Assembly: GCF_902167145.1 (NCBI RefSeq)
Contig: NC_050096.1
Location: 76,628,683 to 76,692,682 of the forward strand
Reading direction: 5' to 3'
DNA: 64,000 nucleotides
DNA from: Zea mays
Lineage: Eukaryota > Streptophyta > Magnoliopsida > Poales > Poaceae
Within the stretch, counting starts at the first letter, position 1. The number at the start of each line of letters is the position of its first letter. The notes under the pieces were generated by a model. The model saw only the letters and a program-made list of their open reading frames with translations. It had not been told where the DNA came from and did not search any database. This document shows positions 54,701 to 64,000 of this stretch, piece by piece. A program made the translations under genes and the position numbers.

Positions 54701-55111
54701 CTGCATAAAATTATGATGTTTCTGCAAATATCCTGAGCTCCACATATTCCATGCATTATATCTGATTTCTCCATTCCGCGGGTGAAGGTGGGCTGCTGAG
54801 TACGTTTGTACTCACCCTTGCTTATTTGTTGTTTTTCAGAAAAAGGAGATCGGGTAAGAGTTACGACTGTTCCCAACCCTTGCCTGTGGCTGTTGGACCG
54901 CTGAATTGCTTCGCTGCATATATCGGGCTACTTCAGCCCCACTCTGATGATATGTCCCGAGTTGTGGACCAACTCTTAAAGTTGTTCGCCACCTTTATAG
55001 GTTTGTATCGTTTAAGCAGATCTAAAATCATCTGATGTATAAATGTGTTTACTAGCCTCCTGGGACTAGTAATTGTATCACATTTGAGTCCCAGAGGATT
55101 GGGGCGCTTCA
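51736..55111 (+). mobile_element. Tekay/Del-like solo LTR (3376 bp)
   Basis: TGTAGCATCCCAAAAATTC...GGGGCGCTTCA with perfect TSD GGTAT (51731-51735 and 55112-55116). TATAAATA lies at about 52197-52204. The start and the great length fit the chromovirus Tekay/Del group (tekay/gyma of maize). No internal region, so a solo LTR. The GTTCG-rich low-complexity stretch at 52322-52600 lies just downstream of the TATA box. Confidence 0.85.
52322..52600 (+). repeat. GTTCG/ATTCA-rich low-complexity tract in the solo LTR
   Basis: Repeated GTTCGTTCGATCGTTCGTCC-like words grade into TATTCACYGTTAC-like words. Probably transcribed as R-region sequence. Confidence 0.8.
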
Positions 55112-57051
55112 GGTATGCACCTCAGGCCTTTATGGCAAGTCCATCAGATGACTGGTGGATGGATTCCGATGCTACTGTTCATATTTGTGCTGATCGATCC
55201 ATGTTCTCTTCATTCCAGGGATACAGCAGCGCACCAGTCTTGATGGGAAATGGTGTTCCGGCAGCAGTTCGAGGTACTGGATGGGTCTACCTGAAGTTAA
55301 CTTCAGGAAAGACGCCCATGCTGAAGGACGTACTCTATGTGCCATCGATGAGCTAGAACCTCATATCAGTGTCGCTGTTATGTCGACAGGGTCTCAAATT
55401 AGTGTTTGAGTCTAATAAAGTGGTCCTGTCTAAGTTTGGTACTTTTGTTGGAAAGTCATATGAGTTAGGCGGTTTGTTCCGTCTTTCTGTTTTGAACAAT
55501 CATTCTTCTTACCATGTTAATGTGGTCTGTAATAACGATTCCATTAATGATATATGGCATTCCCGTTTGTGTCATGTGAATTTTGAGGCCATTAAGAGAT
55601 TAAGTGACATGTCTTTAATTCCTGAATATAAACATGTTAAAGGTATAAAATGTAGTATTTGTGTGCAAGCTAAGCAGCCTAGAAAACCGTTTCATACGGT
55701 TGAAGGCAGAAGTACCACTCCTTTAGAACTAATTCACTCAGATATCTGTGAGATGAATGGTATAATCACAAAAGGCGGTAAAAGATACTTTCTTACCTTG
55801 ATAGATGATGCTACCAGGTTCTATTATATTTACTTACTCAGAACTAAAGATGAGGCACTAGAACACTTTATGATCTATAAGACTGAAGTTGAAAACCAGC
55901 TAGACAAGAAAATTAAAAGGTTACGGTCTGATAGAGGAGGTGAATACCTTTCCAACCTTTTTGATGAGTACTGCAAAGAGTGTGGAATCATTCATGAAAC
56001 CACCGCTCCATATTCACCTCAGTCAAATGGGGTAGCTGAAAGGAAGAACCGAATAGTGTGTGACCTAGCTAATGCTTTGTTGCAAAGTTCGGGGATGGCT
56101 AACATCTGGTGGGGCGAGGCAGTACTCACAGTGTGCTATGTCCTGAACAGGGGCCACCTCGCAACCATGAGGCCACGCCCTATGAAGGAGTTAAAGGAAG
56201 GAAGCCAGATCTTTTGTATCTTCGGACTTGGGGCTGCCTTGCAAAGGTGAATGTCCTGTTCGGAAGAAGAGAAAGTTAGGCCCTAAGACCGTAGACTGTG
56301 TCTTCCTGGGTTATGCACATAACAGTGCAGCTTATAGATTTCTAGTGGTCCATTCCGAGACGAGCGAAGTCACTGTAAATGTAATAATGGAGTCTCGGGA
56401 TGTGACATTCTTTGAGAGCATCTTCCCTATGCGGGATAAGGAAGTGGTAGCCCCAGACGGTCCATCTCGGACATATTCTCTGCCCTCGAGTCTCCATGAC
56501 CAGACTCCAGATTTGGAGTTAAGGAGGAGTAAGAGACAAAGGGCTGAAAAGTCTCTGGGTGATGATTATATTATTTATCTAGTGGATGAAGAACCACGCT
56601 CCCTCACAGAGGCATATACATCTCCGGATGCAGAGTACTGGAGGGAGGCTGTCCGTAGCGAGATGGATTCAATCATCTCGAACGGAACCTGGGAGATAAC
56701 TGATCGCCCAGCTGGTTGCAAGCCTATGGGCTGTAAATGGATCTTTAGGAGGAAGAGGAGACCCGATGGTACTATTGAAAAGTACAAGGCTCGTCTTGTG
56801 GCTAAGGGTTTTACTCAAAAGAAAGAGGAGGATTATTTTGATACCTATTCTCTGGTGGCTCGGTTGCCCACAATACGTGTGCTTTTAGCGCTGGCGGCTG
56901 CTTATAAACTTCTTGTCCATCAAATGACATGAAGACAACATTCCTAAATGGTGAGCTGGAAGAGGAAATTTATATGCAGCAACCAGAAGGATTTGTGGTT
57001 AAAGGACAAGAGAGCAAAGTGTGTCGCTTGATTAAATCCTTATATGGTCTT
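55112..57051 (+). pseudogene. pol: pol of Copia E (decayed, cut by the next element)
   Basis: Protease WMDSDATVHIC (Asp replaces the usual Gly). TAG at 55354. Pre-integrase WHSRLCHVNFEA...CSICVQAKQ, then integrase with HSDICEMNG, LRSDRGGEY and NGVAERKN (D-D-E). A frameshift near 56190 follows. RT begins EYWREAVRSEMDSI, GCKWIFRRKR and KARLVAKGFTQKK. A second shift follows at about 56932, and the frame ends at SLYGL, where a Sirevirus inserted at 57052. Each piece reads on across the removed solo LTR in the right phase, so the disruption is recent relative to the nonsense changes or the reverse; order is unclear. Confidence 0.85.
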
Positions 57052-58256
57052 TGAAAGGGAATTAGGCTTACACCTTTTCCTAATTGATTTTGGTGGTTGA
57101 ATTGCCCAACACAAATAATTGGACTAACTAGTTTGCTCTAGATTATGAGTTCTACAGGTGCCAAAGGTTCACCACAAACCAATAAAAAGACCGAAAAAGG
57201 ATTCAAATATAGAGAGCAAAAGTCAGCCGAAGTGTGCCCTGGTCTGGCGCACCGGACTGTCCGGTGCACCACCGGACAGTGTCCGGTGCACCAGGGACTC
57301 CAACTCCGAACAGCTCACCTTCGGGAATTCTGGAGGCCGCTCCGTTATAATTCACCGAACTGTCCGGTGTAGCACCGGATAGTGTCCGGTGGCGCACCGG
57401 ACTGTCTGGTGTGCCAGCGGAGCAACAACTACTTCGCGCCAACGATCGTCTGCAGAAGGCATAAAATGCGCTACAGTGCGCGCCAGAGTCAGAGCAGAGC
57501 CAGATGGCGCACCAGACAGTGAACATGACCTGTCCGGTGCACCACTGGACTGTCCGGTGGCCTAGAAGACAGGAGCTCCAATGGTCGGAATCCAACGGCC
57601 AGGTGACGTGGCAGGCGCACCGGACTGTCCGGTGCGCCATGCGACAGCAGCCTTCACCAAACGGCTAGTTTGGTGGTTGGGGCTATAAATACCCCCAACC
57701 ACCCACCATTCATTATATCCAAGTTTTCTGACTTCCCACACCTTACAAGAGCTATAGCATTCAATACAAGACACACCAAAGAGATCAAATCCTCTCCCAA
57801 GTCCTTAGTTCATTCCAAATCAAATAGTGACTAGTGAGAGAGTGACTTGTGTTCATTTGAGCTCTTGCGCTTGGATTGCTTCTTTTTCTCATTCTTTCTT
57901 GTGATCAACTCAATTGTGACCAAGGCAAGAGACACCAATTGTGTGGTGGTCCTTGCGGGGACTTTGTGTCCCGTTTGATTGAGAAGAGAAGCTCACTCGG
58001 TCTAAGTGTCCGTTTGAGAGAGGGAAAGGGTTGAAAGAGACCAGGTCTTTGTGACCACCTCAACGGGGAGTAGGTTTGCAAGAACCGAACCTCGGTAAAA
58101 CAAATCCTGGTGTCACACTCTTTATTTGCTTGTGATTTGTTTTTCACCCTCTCTCTCGGACTCGTTCATATTTCTAACGCTAACCCAGCTTGTAGTTGTG
58201 CTTAAGTTTATAAATTTTAGATTCGCCCTATTCACCCCCCCTCTAGGCGACTTTCA
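57052..58256 (+). repeat. 5' LTR of the Sirevirus (1205 bp)
   Basis: TGAAAGGGAATTAGG...CTAGGCGACTTTCA. It contains dense CACCGGACTGTCCGGTG motifs (57248-57300, 57358-57415, 57530-57560, 57618-57635) and the TATA box CTATAAATA (about 57683-57691). Confidence 0.9.
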
Positions 58257-58271
58257 ATTGGTATCAGAGCC
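58257..58271 (+). other. Primer-binding site of the Sirevirus
   Basis: ATTGGTATCAGAGCC follows the LTR end directly, the initiator-Met tRNA site. Confidence 0.9.
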
Positions 58272-58304
58272 CGGTGCTTCATTAGAGCCTAACCGCTCGA
58301 AGTG

Positions 58305-60722
58305 ATGTCGGGAGCATCCGCCAAGAGGGAACTCGGGACCAGCGATAAGTCCGCAAGCTCGGGGAGAACACACTCAAGGGAGTCCGCCCACAAGCACAAG
58401 GAGGAATCCTCTTCCTCCATCAAGTCCCATCGGATGGGTGACAAGAAGAAGAAGATGAAGAAGGTGGTCTACTACGAGACCGACTCTTCGTCACCCTCCA
58501 CCTCCGGCTCGGAATCGACATCCACCACTTCGAAGGGAGACAAGGATTACGACTCGGAGGAGGTCGAACAAATCCAACACTTCAACTCCCAAGCCACAAC
58601 TATACTCCTCGCCTCTCTAAGTCGAGAGGAGTATAATAAGGTGCAAGGGTTGAAGAGCGCAAAGGAAATTTGGGACGTGCTCAAGACCGCGCACGAAGGA
58701 GATGAGGTGACCAAGATCACCAAGCGGGAGACTATCGAGGGGGAGCTCGGTCGCTTCATGCTTCACCATGGGGAGGAGCCACAAGCAATGTACAACCGGC
58801 TCAAAACCTTGGTGAACCAAGTGTGCAACCTCGGGAGCACAAAATGGGATGACCATGAAATGGTCAAGGCTATTCTACGATCACTAGTATTTCTTAATCC
58901 TACGCAAGTTCAATTAATTCGTGGTGATCATAGATATACACTAATGTCTTCCGAGGAAGTTATAGGTAAATTTGTGAGCTTTGAGTTGATCAAAGGCTCA
59001 AAGAAAATCGTCGAGCAAGGCACCTCCTCCACGCCCGAAGCACAATCGGTCGCATTCAAGGCGACAGAGGAGAAGAAGGAAGAGTCTACATCAAGTAGAC
59101 CACCGATCGACGCCTCCAAGCTCGACAACGAGGAAATGGCGCTCATCATCAAGAGCTTTCGCCAAATCCTTAAGCAAAGGAGGGAGAAGGACTACAAGTC
59201 CTGCTCCAAGAAATTTTGCTACAAGTGTGGTAAGCCCGGTCACTTTATTGCAAAATGTCCTTTATCAAGTGACAGTGATAGGGATAACGACAAGAAGGTT
59301 AAGAGGAGAGAAAAGAAGAGGTACTACAAGAAGAAGGGTGGCGATGCCCATGTGTGCCGCGAGTGGAACTCTGACGAGAGCTCCACTGACTCCTCCTCTG
59401 ACGAGGACGCCGCCAACATCGCCATCAACAAAGGACTCCTCTTCCCCAACGTCGGCCACAAGTGCCTCATGGCAAAGGACGGCAAAAGGAAGAAGGTAAA
59501 ACCAAGATCCTCCACTAAATATGCATCCTCTAGTGATGAAGTTAATTCTAGTGATGAGGAGGATAATTTGCATACCCTTTTTGCCAATCTTAACATGGAA
59601 CAAAAGGAAAAATTAAATGAACTAATTAGTGCTATTCATGAGAAGGATGAACTCTTGGACACCCAAGAGGACTTCCTAATTAAGGAAAACAAGAAACATG
59701 TTAAGGTTAAAAATGCTTATGCTCTAGAAGTAGAAAAAAGTGAAAAACTATCTAGTGAGCTAAGCACTTGCCATGATGTTATTGCCAACCTTAGAAATGA
59801 GAATGCTAGTTTAATTGCTAAGGTTGATTCAAATGTTTGTGATAATTCAATTTCCAATCTTAAAGATGATAATGCTAATTTGCTTGCTAAGATTGAAAAA
59901 TTGAATGACTCACTTGCTAGCCTTAGGATTGAAAATGAAAAATAAATTACTAAGGCTAAAGACTTAGATGTTTGCAATGCTTCCATTTCCAATCTTAGAA
60001 GTGAAAATGACATTTGACATGCTAAGATTGTAGAACTAAAATCTTGCAAACCCTCTACATCTACCGTTGAGCATGTTTCTATTTGCACTAGATGTAGAGA
60101 CATTAATGTTGATGCTATTCATGATCACCTAGCTTTAATTAAGAAACAAAATGATCACATAGCTCAACTTAATGCCAAAATTAATGAGCATGACTTAGAA
60201 AATGAAAAATTTAAATTTGCTAGAAGCATGCTTTATAGTGGGAGACGCCCTGGCATCAAGGATGACATTGGCTTCCAAAAGGGAGACAATGTCAAACTTA
60301 ATGCCCCTCCTAAAAGATTGTCTAACTTTGTTAAGGGCAAGGATCCCATGCCTCAGGATAACGAGGGTTACATTTTATACCCTGCCGGTTATCCCGAGCA
60401 CAAGATTAGGAGAATCCACTCTAGGAAGTATCACACTGGCCCTAATCATGCTTTTATGTATAAGGGTGAGACATCTAGCTCTAGGCAATCAACCCGTGCA
60501 AAATTGCCTAAGAAGAAAACTCCTATTGCATCAAATGATTCTAACATTTCATTTAAAACTTTTGATGCATCTTATGTTTTGACTAACAAATCCGACAAAG
60601 TAGTTGGCAAGTATGTTGGGGGCAAGCACAAGGGGTCAAAGACTTGTGTTTGGGTACCCAAAGTTCTTGTGTCTAATGTCAAAGGACCCAAAACCGTTTG
60701 GGTACCTAAAATCAAGAACTAA
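58305..60722 (+). pseudogene. gag: gag of the Sirevirus, two in-frame stops
   Basis: From the ATG at 58305 (MSGASAKRELGTSDKSASS). A Ser/Lys-rich start, then the Copia gag region (SREEYNKVQGLKSAKEIWDV, LKTLVNQVCNLGSTKW) and the CCHC knuckle CYKCGKPGHFIAKC at residues about 305-318. A long acidic and coiled-coil tail (NANLLAKIEKLNDSLASLR) follows. TAA at 59943 and TGA at 60015 interrupt the tail; the frame then continues to the natural stop at 60720 (WVPKIKN). The long coiled-coil Gag is typical of Sireviruses. The truncated first part (about 546 aa) still includes the knuckle and could be made. Pol follows in another frame. Confidence 0.85.
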
Positions 60723-60733
60723 ATTTGTTTTGT

Positions 60734-61610
60734 AGGTTTATGCATCCAGGGGCTCAAGTTGGATCATCGATAGCGGGTGCACAAACCACATGACAGGGGA
60801 GAAGAAGATGTTCTGCTCCTATGAGAAAAACCAAGATCCCCAAAGAGCTATCACATTCGGGGATGGAAATCAAGGTTTGGTCAAAGGATTGGGTAAAATT
60901 GCTATATCACCTGACCATTCCATTTCAAATGTTTTTCTAGTAGATTCTTTAGATTACAACTTGCTTTCAGTTTCGCAATTATGTAAAATGGGTTACAACT
61001 GTCTTTTTATGGATATAGGTGTTACTGTCTTTAGAAGAAGTGATGATTCAGTAGCATTTAAGGGAGTGTTAGAGGGTCAGCTATACTTAGTAGATTTTGA
61101 TAGAGCTGAACTCGACACTTGCTTAATTGCTAAGACTAACATGGGCTGGCTCTGGCATCGCCGACTAGCACATGTTGGAATGAAGAATCTTCACAAGCTT
61201 CTAAAGGGAGAACACATATTGGGACTAACAAATGTTCATTTTGAGAAAGACAGGATTTGTAGTGCATGTCAGGCAGGGAAGCAAGTTGGTGTTCATCATC
61301 CACACAAGAACATCATGATGACTGACAGGCCACTCGAGCTCCTACACATGGACCTATTCGGCCCGATTGCTTACATAAGCATCGGCGGGAGTAAGTACTA
61401 TCTAGTTATCGTGGATGATTATTCTCGCTTCACTTGGGTATTCTTTTTGCAGGAAAAATCTCACACCCAAGAAACTCTGAAAGGATTCTTGAGACGGGCT
61501 CAAAATGAGTTCGGCTTATGTATCAAGAAGATAAGAAGCGACAACGGGACGGAGTTCAAGAACTCACAAATCGAAGGCTTCCTTGAGGAGGAGGGCATCA
61601 AGCATGAGTT
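60734..61610 (+). pseudogene. pol: pol of the Sirevirus, 5' part (PR and start of IN)
   Basis: It opens after TAG at about 60732 with VYASRGSSWIIDSGCTNHM, the protease active site DSGCT. The pre-integrase WHRRLAHVGMKNL...CSACQAGKQ and integrase with LHMDLFGP and RSDNGTEF follow. The frame is then cut at 61610 before the catalytic Glu. No RT in the window. The domain order and frame are as in Opie/Ji. Confidence 0.85.
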
Positions 61611-62884
61611 TGTAGGATTACGGGGGAGGCTACGCTAGCGCAAAACAAAATTTTCAACCCCATAATACCAAGAACTACTGCGGTTATAGGTCATGGAATT
61701 ACCACTAGACGCGCAGAGCAGCGGAAGACGTCTCGATGTAGACGAACGCGTCGAGCAGTGCCGTGCAATCGTCGGCGTCCTTCACGTCCTCGCACAGTTC
61801 ATCCTAGTGCTCCAGATGCAGCACCTCCGAGGTATCCACACGTACAGGGAGGAAGCGCCGCGTACCAAACTGCTAGGTTCGCGACGGCGGCTTGGCGAGG
61901 GCGAGAGGTGAGCGGCGGCTGCTCGTTTGCTGGTGGCCAATTAGGTTAAGCCTAACCGCGCCCCCGCCCCTCATTATATAGGCGTTATGGTGGGCTTCTG
62001 ACACCGAGGCCCATCATTAACCCTAAAGCCCAGTCTAATTTTGGATCTAATCCGAGTTAGGCTTCCTTCCCCTTAAGTGTGTGACCCTATAGGTTCACAT
62101 ACAAATAGACATAGCCCGAGTACTCTTACTTGGCCCAATAATTGACAGCGGCCTCTAGCAAGACATGTCAACTCCTATGCGCACGTAAAGATCATATCAG
62201 ACGAACCATTGCAACATTACGTACATGCTGTTCCCTTTGTCTCACGATATTTGGTCTGGCTCTAAGCTGACCACTCTTTCTCGATACTGTGAATTGGAAT
62301 CCTTTCAATGGTTAACTCTTAACCCTAGCACGACCATGCATTTCTTGATCCAATCACTCGAGGGGCCCAGAGATATCTCTCTCACAAAGAGAGGGACAAA
62401 TTCCATCTTGACTGACCATGTCTCACAGCATGCTTCCTGACAAACCCAAAACTACCTTTATAACTACCCAGTTACGGAATAGCGTTTGATAGTCCCTAAG
62501 TAAGTCAATTCACATCTTGAGAACATGCGACAATCTCAGGTCTAAGGATACAGTATTCATGTTGCAAAAAGAGAACTATATTACAATATCTCATGTTGGG
62601 TCGGTCCAGCCTCAAGTCATACATGCGCCCACATTATTAGTTTAACATCTCCATGTTCATGACTTGTGAAATGTAGTCATCAACTAATACATGTGCTAGT
62701 CATCGACTCTGACTAGGGACATCATTTAGAATAACCATATAAGTAAAGAATTTCACAAACAATTCACATAATTGCTAATCAATACAAGGTGCCTTCCATG
62801 GATATTCAATTAAGCAATATATATATCATGGATACAAAGAAATATGCTCATCTCTATGATTATCTCTAGGGCATATTTATAACA
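61611..62884 (-). repeat. 3' LTR of Copia G (1274 bp)
   Basis: On the minus strand it runs TGTTATAAATATGCCC to CCCCGTAATCCTACA. The adjoining PPT reads CAAGTGGGAGAC (62885-62896). Confidence 0.85.
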
Positions 62885-62904
62885 GTCTCCCACTTGCACT
62901 AGAG

Positions 62905-64000
62905 TTAATCTAGAAGATATCTAATACCCATAGATCTCATGTGTGCCTCATGCTTAGGTTGTGGAAGAGGTTTTGTCAAAGGATCAGCAACATTCAAATC
63001 CGTATGTATTTTGCATATCTTTATCTCACCCCGCCTAATGAATTCCCGTATGAGGTGAAACTTCCGCAGTATGTGTTTGTTTTTCTGGTGGTTCCTTGGC
63101 TCCTTAGCTTGCGCAATAGCTCCATTGTTGTCACAGTAGAGGTTCAATGGACTAGAAGCATTAGGAAACACACCAAGCTCGATGAGGAACTTCCTTATCC
63201 AAACACCTTCCTTTGCAGATTCAGAAGCTGCAATGTACTCGGCTTCTGTTGTAGAATCAGTCACAGTCTCCTGTTTGGAACTCTTCCAACTAACAGCACC
63301 ACCATTTATTGTGAACACAAAACCTGATTGCGATTTTAACTCGTCTGGGTCAGTTTGGAAGCTAGCATCGGTGTAACCAGTTACAATGAGCTCCTCCTTA
63401 CCCCCATATACCAGGAACATATCTTTAGTCCTTCTTAAGTACTTAAGAATGCCTTTTACCGCTATCCAGTGATCCTCACCTGGACCAGCCTGGTACCTAC
63501 TCGTAGCACTTATAGCGTATGAAACATCTGGGCGTGTACTTATCATGGCATACATGATTGATCCAATTGCTGAGGCGTATGGTACCTTACTCATGCGCTC
63601 CCGCTCATTAGCCGTCGCAGGACATTGCATCTGGCTAAGGTGTTTACCATGTGACATAGGTATGAACCCTTTCTTGGACTGTTCCATGTTGAACCGTTTC
63701 AAAACCTTGTCAATGTACGTATCTTGACTTAATCCTATAAGCCTCTTCGACCTATCTCTATAGATCCTTATGCCCAAAATATATGCTTCTTCCCCTAAGT
63801 CCTTCATAGAAAAACTCTTTTTCAGTGAAGCCTTACGGACTCCAGCATAGGAATGTCATTCCCAATCAATAATATGTCATCCACATACAAGATCAGAAAT
63901 ACAACAGCGCTCCCACTTTCCTTCTTGTAAACACAAGCTTCTTCTTGATTCTGATGAAAACCAAGCCCTTTGATCACTTCATCAAAACGAATGCTCCAAC
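62905..64000 (-). pseudogene. pol: pol (RT end and RNase H) of Copia G, partial, one frameshift
   Basis: On the minus strand RT motif YVDDILLIGND lies at about 63855-63887. A one-base loss near 63831-63836 shifts the frame. SMKDLGEEAYILGI follows, then RNase H with GYTDASFQTD, STTEAEYIAASES and YCDNNGAIA, ending in a stop at 62905 just before the PPT. The N-terminal part lies beyond the window. Confidence 0.85.

Larger units (their letters stand above)
57052..61610 (+). mobile_element. Sirevirus (Opie/Ji-like) Copia element, 5' part
   Basis: LTR, PBS, gag and the first part of pol of a Sirevirus, cut at 61610 by a minus-strand Copia element. Its 3' part lies outside the window, so its TSD cannot be checked. 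Confidence 0.88.
61611..64000 (-). mobile_element. Copia element G on the minus strand, 3' part
   Basis: It inserted into the Sirevirus integrase. Its 3' LTR is at 61611-62884 and its pol continues to the window edge. The flank before the insertion is GAGTT; the other flank is outside the window. Confidence 0.85.

Overview
The window is a repeat-dense plant intergenic region, almost certainly from maize (Zea mays) or a very close grass relative. The evidence is the stacked nest of LTR retrotransposons of maize-like types: a Ty3 Tat-lineage element with CGCCCGAGCC-rich LTRs, Sirevirus-type Copia elements with CCGGACTGTCCGG motifs, and a Tekay/Del-like 3.4-kb LTR. It also holds a Helitron 3' end matching the maize consensus and a TGTCGGGGACC... 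LTR. No complete single-copy host gene, rRNA, tRNA or CRISPR array is visible. Family names below are by-eye resemblances; boundaries rest on LTR ends, target-site duplications (TSDs), primer-binding sites (PBS) and polypurine tracts (PPT).

Layout. 1-170 is the 3' end of a Helitron. 388-1250 is a non-autonomous hAT-like element carrying a piece of a TGA-type bZIP gene. 1711-23941 is one Ty3 element (TSD TGAGC) with a decayed gag-pol. At GTATC it is split by a young gag-only, Sirevirus-like element on the minus strand (12110-20328). 23947-27703 is AT-rich spacer with a probable solo LTR and old remnants. 27709-31379 is a compact gag-only Ty3 element on the minus strand (TSD GGCCC). 31554-38676 is a 399-bp MITE (TSD TTA) split by a young 6.7-kb Copia element (31915-38633, TSD ATCTC). 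The MITE sits against a broken gene fragment resembling the N-terminal region of a grass NLR-related protein (38677-39351, minus). 39597-39832 is a long-TIR element and 40279-41560 a tandem segmental duplication.

From 41707 to the right edge the insertions are stacked. A short-LTR Copia element is interrupted exactly in its PBS by a solo LTR that carries another solo LTR; its protease-integrase region continues at 44684-47070 and has an Sm-domain-like stretch just upstream of the protease. An unresolved LTR-like block starts at 47071. A second Copia element (50822-57051) is split in gag by a 3.4-kb Tekay-like solo LTR (TSD GGTAT). A Sirevirus (57052 onward) is broken at 61610 by a minus-strand Copia element that runs off the window.

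The most noteworthy items are two gag-only elements with long open gag frames, of which the Sirevirus-like one has near-identical LTRs. Also notable are an array of PBS-like motifs inside that element, a palindrome CGGACNGTCCG shared between unrelated Ty1 and Ty3 elements and even built into a gag coding region, and three captured or stranded host gene pieces (TGA/DOG1, NLR N-terminus, Sm-like).
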